DNA of 64,000 nucleotides, from positions 165,639 through 229,638 of the forward strand of contig NZ_JAFEUV020000010.1 in NCBI RefSeq assembly GCF_017355915.2, written 5' to 3'. The notes under the pieces were generated by a model. The model worked only from the letters and a program-made list of their open reading frames with translations. It was not told where the DNA came from and made no database searches. Shown piece after piece: positions 16,883 to 25,077 of the stretch; positions within the stretch are counted from its first letter, which is position 1, and every line of letters starts with the position of its first letter. The stretch comes from Telluribacter roseus. GTDB lineage: Bacteria > Bacteroidota > Bacteroidia > Cytophagales > Spirosomataceae. Both the position numbers and the translations under genes were made by a program.

Positions 16883-17488
16883 ATGAAAAAGAAATTCGCT
16901 TTATACCTATCACTACTGGGAGTGGCAAGTAGTATTCTTGTTGCCTGCTCTCAATCAAAATCACAAGAAGGTCCTAAGGTCATTTCTGGCAATACGCATG
17001 AGCAGTATACCCAGGATCAGGTTCGGCGAGGAGACTATCTGGTGACAATTATGGGATGTAATGACTGTCATTCTTCTAAAAGATTTGGCCCCAAAGGGCC
17101 TGTACCTGACCCGCAGCGTCTGCTGTCGGGCCATCCGGCAGATCTAGCACTTGAAAAGGTTGATACCACGCTGATTGGTAGATGGGTCCTGTTCAATCAA
17201 CACAATACCGCTACGGTCGGTCCATGGGGAGTATCATTTGCCGCTAACTTAACACCAGATCCGACGGGTATCGGAAGCTGGACAGAAGAGCAGTTCTTCA
17301 GAGCAATGCGGGAAGGAAAGGCTAAAGGAATAGCCAATAACAGGGACATCCTGCCTCCTATGCCGTGGCCAATGTTCTCCAAACTAGAAGACGAAGACCT
17401 CAAAGCGATCTTTGCTTATCTGAAATCCATCCCACCCGTAGAAAATGTTGTACCTGCTCCTATGCGCCTGAAGGACATCAGTAAGTAA
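16883..17488 (+). CDS. Monoheme c-type cytochrome lipoprotein
   Basis: 201 residues with a lipoprotein signal peptide (lipobox LVAC, Cys22), so it is exported and anchored in the envelope. One heme-binding motif CNDCH lies at residues 59-63; a distal Met from the PPMPWPMFSKL segment is the likely sixth ligand. The C-terminal helix EDLKAIFAYLKSIPPVEN is typical of cytochromes paired with dehydrogenases. It should pass electrons from an envelope oxidoreductase to the respiratory chain. No such partner is adjacent apart from the soluble NmrA-like protein. Confidence 0.9.
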   Translation: MKKKFALYLSLLGVASSILVACSQSKSQEGPKVISGNTHEQYTQDQVRRGDYLVTIMGCNDCHSSKRFGPKGPVPDPQRLLSGHPADLALEKVDTTLIGRWVLFNQHNTATVGPWGVSFAANLTPDPTGIGSWTEEQFFRAMREGKAKGIANNRDILPPMPWPMFSKLEDEDLKAIFAYLKSIPPVENVVPAPMRLKDISK

Positions 17489-17601
17489 CCCGTATATTAT
17501 TAAGAACGGGGGTAATTAGAATACTCACCTAGTAGCCATGACACATTACTATCTACCACGATAAGCTACCTTCTACATTCAGATTAGAAGTATTACCGGC
17601 A

Positions 17602-17641
17602 CAGGGAAGCCGCTACATTCTACTATGTAGCGGCTCCCCTG
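17602..17641 (+). terminator. Stable hairpin after the cytochrome gene
   Basis: A 17-bp stem with one mismatch (CAGGGaAGCCGCTACAT at 17602-17618 with 17625-17641) and a 6-nt loop. It is followed by a weak T-containing tract. It probably closes the 15981-17488 transcript. Confidence 0.65.
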
Positions 17642-17930
17642 TTGTAGACCGGACTGGTTTATGCTGGATCTTTCTGCTCAGATCAAGTACATAACCAGAT
17701 AAACCTATCATACAGAAGTACCTATATGATTTAAAAGATTTCGGGGGTCCAAGTTCTCCACGATTGATGATGTTCTTTGTGCTTGATGTCATCTATACAG
17801 GCAAATCGGCTCGTAAGTGAGGAACAGAACATTCAGGGCTTGTGGCCAAAACCTGTTTATAGATCAGGCCTTGGCGTAAGTACTTATAAACGAGAGGTTG
17901 CGACCTGTCAGAATCATTGATTTTTCATAT
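17642..17930. other. Intergenic region
   Basis: Nearly 300 bp between the terminator and the NUDIX-type operator module. I see no gene or repeat. Confidence 0.4.
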
Positions 17931-18007
17931 GACGACCAAAGGAAGAAAAAGAAGTCGACTATTATCTAAATAATAGACAATAAGTATTAGTCAATTATAT
18001 ACCTTTG
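17931..18007 (+). promoter_or_regulatory. NUDIX-regulator operator/promoter module, copy 1
   Basis: The module runs from GACGACCAAAGG (17931) to a -7 box TACCTTTG (18000-18007). Inside lie an imperfect palindrome ATTATCTA-N5-TAGACAAT (17961-17981) and a third half-site TAGTCAAT (17988-17995). The same elements at identical offsets (30, 43, 57 and 69 nt from the module start) occur at 58593-58669, before the paralogous NUDIX regulator gene. The half-sites occupy the place of the -33 box and spacer, as expected for a repressor site. It drives the beta-glucuronidase gene starting 47 bp downstream. Confidence 0.75.
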
Positions 18008-18054
18008 TAATCCAATCTCTTTCGGACCATGTCGTACCCTTACCAATCAAGAAA

Positions 18055-19989
18055 ATGAAGTCTATATTCCTGGTACCAATCCTCCTCCTGCTGAACCTGG
18101 CTCCCTGTCTGGCGCAGTCAGTGAGTAGTGCTGATCCTGTCAGAATCGCACTGTACCCGCAGCAGAATGATTATCGTAATACCCTGAGCCTGTCGGGGAT
18201 GTGGCAGTTCAGAAAAGACTCCCTGGAAGTAGGCGAAAAAGAAGGGTGGCAGAAGGGGCTAACACAGACACGTTCTGGCCACCGTGGCAGCGGCGAGACC
18301 CGGTCTGGCGAGACCCGGTCTGGCGAGACCCGGTCTATTGCGGTACCGGGTAGCTGGAACGAACAGTTTACCGATATGCGTGACTACCTCGGCATGGTAT
18401 GGTACGAGAAGGAAAGCTACGTACCCAGCACCTGGAAGGGGCAACGCATTTTTATCCGCATCGGCTCGGCCAACTACGCCGCTAAGCTCTGGATCAATGG
18501 CCAGCTGGCAGGTACTCACGAAGGAGGACATCTGCCCTTTGCGTTCGAAGTGAGCCAGTTCATCAACTGGGGTGCCGCCAACCGCATCTCCATTCAGATC
18601 GAAAACCATCTGAAGCCCAGCCGGGTACCTACGGGTAATGTACAGGGCGGCCCTTTCTCCAACTTCCCTAAGTCCAACTACGACTTCTTTCCCTACGCGG
18701 GTCTGCACCGCGACGTGTGGCTGTACTCCCTGCCTGCGGTAGCATCAATTAAGGATATCACTGTCAGGACTAGCTTCACGGGTACTACGGGCAGTGTAGA
18801 AGTGCAGGTAGCTACCGAAGGAAAAGCTACGCGGGGCAGCATCACCATTACCGGCAATGGCAAGAAATACGAAGCTCCGATCCGCCTGGCGGGCAATGCC
18901 GCCACGGCTACTGTTTCCATCCCGGATGTGCGGCTGTGGTCGCCGGAAGATCCGCATCTTTATCAGGTAGAGGTGACAATAGGTGATGGTAAAACAACCT
19001 ATGACCGCTACTCCCTCGAAACCGGCGTACGTACCATTACTACGACTGATAAGCAGATCCTGCTCAACGGCAAGCCGGTATTCCTGAAAGGCTTTGGCAA
19101 GCATGAAGACTTCCCTGTGCTGGGCAGAGGTACTTCCAATCCGGTCATTGTGAAGGATTTCTCGTTGATGAAGTGGACCGGCGCTAACTCTTTCCGTACC
19201 TCTCACTACCCCTACGACGAAGAATTTATGCGGATGGCCGACCGTGAGGGCTTCCTGGTCATTGATGAGATTCCGGCGGTAGGCCTCTACTTCCACGGCG
19301 ATACCACCGAGCTGGCCCAGCGCCAGGTTATGGTGAAGCAGTACATCAACGAGCTCATTACCCGAGATAAGAACCACCCGTCGGTAATCATGTGGTGCGT
19401 GGCCAATGAGCCTTTCCCACGAGATGTTAGTGTCACCGGAGGACCCGGTGGTCGGGAGGCAACGCCCAAAAGCATCGAGCTCTTTAAGGAAATGTTCACC
19501 CTGGTCAAACAAAAAGACCCAACCCGGCTGGCGGTGTTGGTGGGCGTGATGGGCGGTCCCCCGGAATGGGTGGGTATGTCGGATGTGATCTGTATCAACC
19601 GGTACTACGGCTGGTATACCCACGCTGGTGACATGAACGGCGCCGTCAGATTGCTGTCCATGGAGATGGATGGCTTGCACAAGAAATTTAATAAACCCGT
19701 AATGATCACAGAATTCGGGGCTGATACCTACCCTGGTATGCACACTGATGAGCCGGAGATGTTTACCGAGGAGTTCCAGACCAACTTCATCAAGGCCTAC
19801 CTTGACGTGGCGGCCACCAAAGACTACGTAGCAGGTATGCATGTGTGGGCCTTCTCCGACTTCAAGACCGGGCAGGGTATCATCCGCTTCGGTGGGGTCA
19901 ACTACAAAGGGGTATTCACCCGCGATCGCAAGCCTAAGGCGGCAGCCTTCTACCTGAGGTCACGCTGGACAAAGAAGCCTTCGCTTTAG
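18055..19989 (+). CDS. uidA: Secreted GH2 beta-glucuronidase
   Basis: 644 residues with a signal peptide (cleavage near CLAQS). The three GH2 domains are in order: sugar-binding jelly roll (~35-225), Ig-like (~230-325) and TIM barrel (~330-640). The catalytic acid/base is E452 in WCVANEPF and the nucleophile is E553 in MITEFGAD. The glucuronate-reading N-x-K motif of beta-glucuronidases is present as N616-Y617-K618, and the KGVFTRDRKPK segment resembles E. coli UidA. It should release glucuronic acid from periplasmic glycosides. An in-frame triplet of a 15-bp repeat inserts (GETRS)x3 at residues 80-94. It is followed by a NUDIX regulator gene. Confidence 0.87.
   Translation: MKSIFLVPILLLLNLAPCLAQSVSSADPVRIALYPQQNDYRNTLSLSGMWQFRKDSLEVGEKEGWQKGLTQTRSGHRGSGETRSGETRSGETRSIAVPGSWNEQFTDMRDYLGMVWYEKESYVPSTWKGQRIFIRIGSANYAAKLWINGQLAGTHEGGHLPFAFEVSQFINWGAANRISIQIENHLKPSRVPTGNVQGGPFSNFPKSNYDFFPYAGLHRDVWLYSLPAVASIKDITVRTSFTGTTGSVEVQVATEGKATRGSITITGNGKKYEAPIRLAGNAATATVSIPDVRLWSPEDPHLYQVEVTIGDGKTTYDRYSLETGVRTITTTDKQILLNGKPVFLKGFGKHEDFPVLGRGTSNPVIVKDFSLMKWTGANSFRTSHYPYDEEFMRMADREGFLVIDEIPAVGLYFHGDTTELAQRQVMVKQYINELITRDKNHPSVIMWCVANEPFPRDVSVTGGPGGREATPKSIELFKEMFTLVKQKDPTRLAVLVGVMGGPPEWVGMSDVICINRYYGWYTHAGDMNGAVRLLSMEMDGLHKKFNKPVMITEFGADTYPGMHTDEPEMFTEEFQTNFIKAYLDVAATKDYVAGMHVWAFSDFKTGQGIIRFGGVNYKGVFTRDRKPKAAAFYLRSRWTKKPSL
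18292..18336 (+). repeat. Three perfect tandem copies of a 15-bp unit inside uidA
   Basis: GGCGAGACCCGGTCT occurs at 18292-18306, 18307-18321 and 18322-18336. The unit length keeps the frame and adds GETRS units to a surface region between two strands of the first GH2 domain. In E. coli UidA the same site has no insert. Confidence 0.95.
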
Positions 19990-20007
19990 AAAACATACCC
20001 GTTTACT

Positions 20008-20073
20008 ACCGGTAAGAAGTACAGAAGCTGTATTTTAGCTCAACAATTACGATTCGATATACTTCTTACCGGT
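20008..20073 (+). promoter_or_regulatory. Inverted-repeat leader of NUDIX regulator gene, copy 1
   Basis: Perfect 14-bp arms (ACCGGTAAGAAGTA 20008-20021 and TACTTCTTACCGGT 20060-20073) flank 38 bp and end 15 bp before the regulator ATG. A related arrangement (58794-58847) precedes the paralogous regulator, and the GAAGCTGTA just inside the left arm is shared. It could be an RNA hairpin controlling translation or a second operator. Confidence 0.65.
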
Positions 20074-20088
20074 ATCACCCTATATATT

Positions 20089-20817
20089 ATGCGTGCTCCT
20101 AGCAAAGAGGACTACATACAACAACTATCCATTGATTGCGTCATTTTTGGCTATCAGGACAAGCAACTCAAAGTACTGGTACCGAAGCTTAATTTTAAAG
20201 GCGACTTCTGGGCCCTACCCAGTGGATTTATCTATCAGAACGAAAGTATAGATCAGGCCGCCCGCCGGATCCTGGAAGGCCGGACCGGCATCAGGGACAT
20301 CTACCTCGAGCAGTTCAGGGTATTTGGCGAAACGGGGCGCTCTACCAAAACTTTTTTAGAGCGACTCATTGAATTAAATAAGGATAAACTGGGTGATGAC
20401 CAGTTCAACCGGAAAGAGTTTGAATGGTTTACCCGGCGCTTCGTTTCCATTGGGTACTATGCCCTAGTAGATATCAATAAAGTGACGCCTCAGCAAAATG
20501 AGATAGATGAATCCATCGGCTGGTATGATATCAGGCATTTACCTTCTTTGATCCTGGACCATCATGAGATTGTGGCCAGAGCCCTGGATACCTTGCGGCT
20601 CAACCTCGACGAAAAACTGATAGCCTTCAACCTGCTTCCCGAAACCTTTACGATGAAGGAAGTACAGGAGTTGTACGAGGCCATCTATGACAAACCTTTT
20701 GCCCGTAACAATTTTCAGAAAAAGATTCTGGACCTGAATGTCCTGGAACGTCTGGAAAAGAAGTACACGGGTGCCGCCAACAAAGCTCCCTACCTGTACC
20801 GCTTTCAGAGGTCTTAG
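20089..20817 (+). CDS. NUDIX-type transcriptional regulator (NrtR/AraR-like), copy 1
   Basis: 242 residues. The N-terminal NUDIX fold (~10-150) starts YIQQLSIDCVIFGYQ, but its NUDIX box is degenerate: GFIYQNESIDQAARRILEGR lacks the REuxEE catalytic glutamates, so hydrolase activity is unlikely and the domain probably binds a sugar-related effector. The C-terminal winged helix is at ~165-242 (NLLPETFTMKEVQELYEAIY). This layout defines NrtR-like regulators, which in Bacteroidota include AraR for L-arabinose. It lies 99 bp after uidA, so a glucuronate-related effector is plausible. Its last ~75 residues differ from the copy at 58865 at only two positions. Confidence 0.9.
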   Translation: MRAPSKEDYIQQLSIDCVIFGYQDKQLKVLVPKLNFKGDFWALPSGFIYQNESIDQAARRILEGRTGIRDIYLEQFRVFGETGRSTKTFLERLIELNKDKLGDDQFNRKEFEWFTRRFVSIGYYALVDINKVTPQQNEIDESIGWYDIRHLPSLILDHHEIVARALDTLRLNLDEKLIAFNLLPETFTMKEVQELYEAIYDKPFARNNFQKKILDLNVLERLEKKYTGAANKAPYLYRFQRS

Positions 20818-20850
20818 GGAGTACTTACTGATCAGAGACCACCATAGTTT

Positions 20851-20893
20851 CCGGAACAGCCTAAGCATTATGCTTCTGCCGTTCCGGTTTTTT
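20851..20893 (+). terminator. Intrinsic terminator of the uidA-regulator unit
   Basis: CCGGAAC (20851-20857) pairs with GTTCCGG (20881-20887) around an inner AAGCAT/ATGCTT stem, followed by six T. It lies ~35 nt after the regulator stop. Confidence 0.85.
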
Positions 20894-21039
20894 ATTTTAT
20901 TATAAATAAATCATTATATGATCGAATTTAAAAATTAATGAAATTTTCACTGCATAACATGAGTAAATTTAGCTTACTCTTGTATCATATAGGTAGTTAG
21001 GAATAAGTAGACTGAGTCAATTAAAATCTAAGTTCATCC

Positions 21040-21822
21040 ATGACCCAGCGCCAGCGCTTGCACGAGATCACCCGATACGTACGGAAGCACGGTGAGCTAA
21101 CTGTGTCTCGGGCCTGCGAACTATTTGGAGCTTCGTCGGCCACCATCCGTCGCGATTTCAGCCTGCTTATGGAGGAGGGGGCCGTCAGCCGTACCTGGGG
21201 AGGTATTTCGCGGAAGGAAGAGGAGGCTACGGATCTGGCGGGGCAGCCGGCCTGGCTGCGCGAAACACTATTTGCCGACGAAAAGAAAAAGATTGCCGCG
21301 ACGGCCGCTTCCCTCGTGGAGGACGGCGACGTGGTGATGATCGACGGTGGCACTACCACCTACCATATGGCGAGGTACTTGGCCAACCGGCCGGTAACCG
21401 TCATTACCAACTCAATCCTCATCGCCCACCAGATAGACCTGGAACGCCAGAGTAAGTACGGGGCGGAGGTACTGGTGACGGGGGGGCTGATCTATCCGGA
21501 AGCAGGAATGCTGGTAGGACCACAGGCCATCAAAAACATCCGTGAGTACTATGCCCGCTGGGCGTTTCTGTCGGTGGGTGGAATCGAAGCCGAAGGGGTC
21601 ACCAACTCGAGCCAACTGGTGGTGGAGACGCAGCGAGCCATTATGGAGCAGTGCGAAACCCGCGTCCTGCTGGCCGATCACAGCAAGTTTGGCCGAAAGA
21701 GCCTGTGCCGCCTGTGCGGCATCGGTGAGATAGACCTGCTGATCACAGACTCGCCACCTGGCCAGGCTGACCTGATCGACAACCTGCGGAGCCGGGGCCT
21801 CCATGTAGTACAAACCAACTAA
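21040..21822 (+). CDS. DeoR-family transcriptional repressor
   Basis: 260 residues. The N-terminal DeoR helix-turn-helix (~1-57) includes ELTVSRACELFGASSATIRRDFSLL. The C-terminal sugar-phosphate-binding (DeoRC) domain has the typical MIDGGTTTYHMARYL and LLADHSKFG motifs. DeoR repressors usually bind a phosphorylated or free sugar intermediate of the pathway they control. It is the first gene of a five-gene sugar operon (to 25028), so self- and operon control is likely. A short TGAAATTTTCA palindrome at 20939-20949 is a possible operator. Confidence 0.92.
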   Translation: MTQRQRLHEITRYVRKHGELTVSRACELFGASSATIRRDFSLLMEEGAVSRTWGGISRKEEEATDLAGQPAWLRETLFADEKKKIAATAASLVEDGDVVMIDGGTTTYHMARYLANRPVTVITNSILIAHQIDLERQSKYGAEVLVTGGLIYPEAGMLVGPQAIKNIREYYARWAFLSVGGIEAEGVTNSSQLVVETQRAIMEQCETRVLLADHSKFGRKSLCRLCGIGEIDLLITDSPPGQADLIDNLRSRGLHVVQTN

Positions 21823-21840
21823 TCCTGACATACTAACCTT

Positions 21841-22188
21841 ATGAAACGTTACTGCCGCGCCCTGGATCTGGTAGATGATCCCGCCCTGATTGAAAAGTAC
21901 ATCTGGCACCACGCGCCCGAAAACCACTGGCCCGAGCTGCAAACCCTCCTGCGGGAATCGGGGGTCCTGAGCATGGAAATCTACCGCTTCGGTACCCGGA
22001 TGTTCATGATCATGGATGTAGACGACTCTTTCAGTTTTGAGCGCATGGAGCAGGTCCATCAGCATCCGGTGTCCAAAAAATGGGAGGAGCTAATGTGGCA
22101 GTTCCAGAAGCCCGTACCCGGCGCCAGTGAAGGCGAAAAGTGGGTACTAATGGAGCGGGTGTTCCAATTCCCCGTGCTGGAATCCTAA
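21841..22188 (+). CDS. L-rhamnose/L-fucose mutarotase family protein
   Basis: 115 residues of the RhaM-like ferredoxin-fold family, which interconverts the anomers of L-rhamnose or L-fucose in the cytoplasm. Landmarks are KRYCRALDLVDDPALIEKY, the IWHHAPENHWPEL segment (compare YxxrHnpiWPEL of RhaM with its catalytic His), the EIYRFGTRMFMIMDV strand and a C-terminal MERVFQF. It lies 18 bp after the DeoR gene and 36 bp before the aldo/keto reductase gene. A mutarotase next to a sugar dehydrogenase makes sense because the dehydrogenase uses one anomer. Confidence 0.88.
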   Translation: MKRYCRALDLVDDPALIEKYIWHHAPENHWPELQTLLRESGVLSMEIYRFGTRMFMIMDVDDSFSFERMEQVHQHPVSKKWEELMWQFQKPVPGASEGEKWVLMERVFQFPVLES

Positions 22189-22224
22189 GTTCAACTCCTT
22201 TTGACAACTACCCTATAGTATACT

Positions 22225-23172
22225 ATGGAATATAGACAATTAGGCCGTACGGACATGAGGGTTTCGATCCTGGCTTACGGAGCCTCTCCCCTCGGCGATG
22301 TGTTCGGTACTACCGACGAGCGCGAAGGGGCACGAGCTGTACATACCGCCCTTGATGGCGGCATCAATTTCTTCGATGTAGCGCCTTTCTACGGAGATAC
22401 CCTGGCCGAAACACGCCTCGGCAAGGCCCTAAAGGGCAAGCGCTCCGACGTATACCTGGCCACCAAGTGTTGCCGCTACGGGGATGGTAGCTTCGATTTT
22501 TCGGCCAAACGGATCATGAGCAGTATCGACGAGTCATTGGCCCGCTTACAAACAGACTACGTAGACCTCTATCAGGTGCACGACATTGAGTTTGGCGATC
22601 GGGAGCAGGTACTCAACGAGGCCATACCCGCGGCATTGCGGATGAAGGAGCAGGGTAAGGCCCGCTATGTGGGCTTCTCGGGCCTGCCGGTCAGGTACCT
22701 GGCCGATATCGCCCGTCTGGTAGAGGTGGATACGGTGCTGTCGTGGGGACACTACACCCTGCTCAACGACGAGATCAACGACGAGCTGGTACCCCTGTCG
22801 CAGCAGCGGGGCTTTGGTCTGCTCAACGCGGCTCCGCTCATGCAACGCATCCTGTCCGACGCGCCCGTACCGGCCTGGCAGCAGTCGCCACCCGAGGTGA
22901 AGGCCATCCGGCCCCGGCTGCTGGAGCTGTGCCGGGAGTATGGCGTCGCCCTGAGTGACGTAGCCCTCCGCTACGCCCTTGACCATCCCCATATCGCCAC
23001 CACGATTGTAGGTATGGCCGAGCCTGACTACGTAGCCCAAAACCTGCGGGTTCTGGACTTTACCCCTCCCGATGGTCTGCTAGAAGCACTCATGGAAACG
23101 ATCGCTCCCGTCAAAAACCAGATGTGGTACGAGGGCAAGCCCGAAAATAACCTATCCAAACCCCTACCCTGA
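22225..23172 (+). CDS. L-galactose/L-fucose dehydrogenase-like aldo/keto reductase
   Basis: A 315-residue (beta/alpha)8 aldo/keto reductase. The catalytic tetrad is visible as D in NFFDVAPFYG, Tyr in APFYG, Lys in LATKCCRYG and His in YQVHDIEFG. The start (LGRTDMRVSILAYGASPLGDVFG), the RLQTDYVDLYQVHDIEFG block and the C-terminal LEALMETIAPVKNQMWYEG closely follow plant L-galactose dehydrogenase and bacterial L-fucose dehydrogenases. These oxidise C1 of the sugar to a lactone with NAD(P)+. The next gene starts 1 bp after its stop, so translation may be coupled. Confidence 0.88.
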   Translation: MEYRQLGRTDMRVSILAYGASPLGDVFGTTDEREGARAVHTALDGGINFFDVAPFYGDTLAETRLGKALKGKRSDVYLATKCCRYGDGSFDFSAKRIMSSIDESLARLQTDYVDLYQVHDIEFGDREQVLNEAIPAALRMKEQGKARYVGFSGLPVRYLADIARLVEVDTVLSWGHYTLLNDEINDELVPLSQQRGFGLLNAAPLMQRILSDAPVPAWQQSPPEVKAIRPRLLELCREYGVALSDVALRYALDHPHIATTIVGMAEPDYVAQNLRVLDFTPPDGLLEALMETIAPVKNQMWYEGKPENNLSKPLP

Positions 23173-23173
23173 T

Positions 23174-24205
23174 ATGAACCAGCAACAGGCTTTTGTACTG
23201 GTCGAGCCCGGATTGACCGAAGTAAGAAACATAGAGGTGCCCGTGCCGGGCGAAGGAGAAGCGCTACTCCGGGTGAGCCAGGTGGGCTTCTGCGGGGGCG
23301 ACCTGAACGGTTACCGGGGACTGTTTGAATTGCAGGAGTACCCCAACGTATTGGGGCACGAGATTGGTGCTACCATCGAGGCGGTGGGGCCCGGTGTACC
23401 TTCTGACTTCCAGCCCGGCCTGCAGGTGACGGTCAATCCTTACCAGCACTGCGGCGTGTGCCTGTCGTGCCGCAAAGGCCGTACCAACGCCTGCCAGGAT
23501 AATAAAACCATGGGTGTACGCCGACCGGGCGCCATGACACACTACATTACGGTACCCTGGCAAAAACTACACTCTTCCGACCATCTCAGCCTGCGGGAGC
23601 TGGCGCTGGTAGAGCCCCTGACGGTAGGCTTTCACGCGGCCAACCGCGGACAGGTTACGGCCGACGATACGGTAGCCGTACTGGGCTGTGGCATCGTAGG
23701 CATGGGGGCTCTGGCCGCGTCGGCCCACAAGGGGGCGACGGTGATTGCCGTGGATATTGACGACGACAAGCTAGCCATTGCCCGTAAGGCGGGCGCGCAC
23801 CATACCATCAATGCCTCTACTACTGACATGCAGGCAGCACTTCGTGATCTGACCGGAGGTGACGGCCCTGATGTGATCATTGAGGCGGTAGGGCAGGCAG
23901 CTACCTACCGGGCTGCCGTGGACGCCGTGGCCTATACGGGACGGGTCGTGTACATCGGGTACGCCAAACAGCCGGTGGAATACGCCACGGGTACCTTTGT
24001 CCGGAAGGAAATAGAAATACTGGGCTCCCGCAACTGCCTGGGTGAGTTTCCGGAGGTAATCAAGTACCTGGAAGCGGGTAAGTTTCCCGTGCAGGAGGTT
24101 ATCAGCCGGACGGTCACGCTGGATGAGGCCGGAGTGGCCCTTGCGGAGTGGTCGGCGCAGCCCGGCCCGATCATCAAAATGATGTTAGACCTCGAACAAA
24201 ACTAG
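23174..24205 (+). CDS. Zinc-dependent sugar-acid dehydrogenase (MDR family)
   Basis: A 343-residue medium-chain dehydrogenase. Catalytic zinc ligands are in VGFCGGDLNGY (Cys), GHEIG (His-Glu) and LALVEPLTVGFHA (Glu). The structural zinc cysteines are in HCGVCLSCRKGRTNAC. The Rossmann motif is VLGCGIVGMGALAASAHKGA followed by an acidic VDIDD, so NAD+ is favoured. The family includes LgoD (L-galactonate-5-dehydrogenase), GatD and threonine dehydrogenase. After an L-galactose-dehydrogenase-like enzyme, an L-galactonate (or L-fuconate) dehydrogenase role is the simplest reading, but it is inferred. Confidence 0.88.
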   Translation: MNQQQAFVLVEPGLTEVRNIEVPVPGEGEALLRVSQVGFCGGDLNGYRGLFELQEYPNVLGHEIGATIEAVGPGVPSDFQPGLQVTVNPYQHCGVCLSCRKGRTNACQDNKTMGVRRPGAMTHYITVPWQKLHSSDHLSLRELALVEPLTVGFHAANRGQVTADDTVAVLGCGIVGMGALAASAHKGATVIAVDIDDDKLAIARKAGAHHTINASTTDMQAALRDLTGGDGPDVIIEAVGQAATYRAAVDAVAYTGRVVYIGYAKQPVEYATGTFVRKEIEILGSRNCLGEFPEVIKYLEAGKFPVQEVISRTVTLDEAGVALAEWSAQPGPIIKMMLDLEQN

Positions 24206-24212
24206 TCTTTGC

Positions 24213-25028
24213 ATGAAACCTGCCGTAACCATTGCGCTGGTACCCCAGATCCGGAAAGGCCCCTGGATCTATTGGGACGACCTCGAAACCAGTATGCAGA
24301 AAGCCGCCGCCCTTGGCTTCCCGGCCGTAGAACTATTCACTCCTTCACCTCTGGATGCAGAGCGGATCAGCGAACTGTGTCGGACGTATGGGTTGCAAAT
24401 AGCCGCCGTGGGCACCGGCGCCGGTAAGGTACTGCATGGGCTTACACTCACCGACCCCGACCCGACCGCGAGGCAACAGGCCGCTGACTTTATCCGGGAC
24501 ATGATCCATTTTGGGGCTCAACTCGGGGCACCGGCTATCATTGGCTCCATGCAAGGCAACGTGCCGGTGGATTTCGATCGGGAGCTGGCGCTGGACTGGC
24601 TGGCCCAAGGGCTTGACCAGCTGGGGAGCTACGCCGAAACTCAGGGTGTACCGCTGATCTACGAACCCCTCAACCGTTACGAAACTGGTCTCATCAACCG
24701 CCTGGGCGATGGAGCTAGTTTTCTTACCAGTCTTCGCAGTCGCAACGTTCGTCTGCTGGCCGACCTGTTTCATATGAATATTGAGGAAACCTCCCTTCCC
24801 GACAGCATCCGGGAGGCTGGTGCCCTAATCGGCCACGTCCACTACGCCGACAGCCACCGCGGTCCCATGGGCACCGGACATACTGAGGTACCGCCCGTGG
24901 TGGAGGCCCTACAGGCCATAGGGTACCGGGGCTACGTGTCTGCGGAGGCTTTTCCCTGGCCCTCCCCCGATGCGGCCGCCCGGCAGACTATGGAGTCATT
25001 CCGCGCGCAGTTCGGCCCCTTCGAGTAG
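24213..25028 (+). CDS. Sugar (phosphate) isomerase/epimerase, TIM barrel
   Basis: 271 residues of the AP-endonuclease-2-like TIM barrel (xylose-isomerase-like) family. Probable metal ligands are Glu in IYEPLNRYET, Asp in LLADLFHMNIEE, His in VHYADSHRGPMGTGH and Glu in VSAEAFPWPSPD, the usual E-D-H-E order. Relatives epimerise ketoses at C3 or isomerise hydroxypyruvate. As last gene of the DeoR operon (8 bp after the dehydrogenase) it probably rearranges the keto-acid or ketose made by the two oxidations. Confidence 0.87.
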   Translation: MKPAVTIALVPQIRKGPWIYWDDLETSMQKAAALGFPAVELFTPSPLDAERISELCRTYGLQIAAVGTGAGKVLHGLTLTDPDPTARQQAADFIRDMIHFGAQLGAPAIIGSMQGNVPVDFDRELALDWLAQGLDQLGSYAETQGVPLIYEPLNRYETGLINRLGDGASFLTSLRSRNVRLLADLFHMNIEETSLPDSIREAGALIGHVHYADSHRGPMGTGHTEVPPVVEALQAIGYRGYVSAEAFPWPSPDAAARQTMESFRAQFGPFE

Positions 25029-25034
25029 GCCCAT

Positions 25035-25077
25035 GTACCTGGCGGCGCGCAGCAGCGCTTCCAGGTACCTTTATTTT
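25035..25077 (+). terminator. Terminator of the DeoR-headed sugar operon
   Basis: The outer stem GTACCTGG/CCAGGTAC (25035-25042, 25061-25068) encloses a GGCGC/GCGCT inner stem. A CTTTATTTT tract follows. It starts 6 nt after the epimerase stop. Confidence 0.8.

Noticed and set aside
18292..18336. Tandem repeat as CRISPR or mobile-element border
   Set aside because: Units are contiguous, 15 bp, in frame within an enzyme gene and have no spacers.
18745..19842. Long open frame (365 codons) antisense to the beta-glucuronidase gene
   Set aside because: It mirrors a GC-rich coding sequence, has no domain, and the plus-strand gene is certain from its catalytic motifs.
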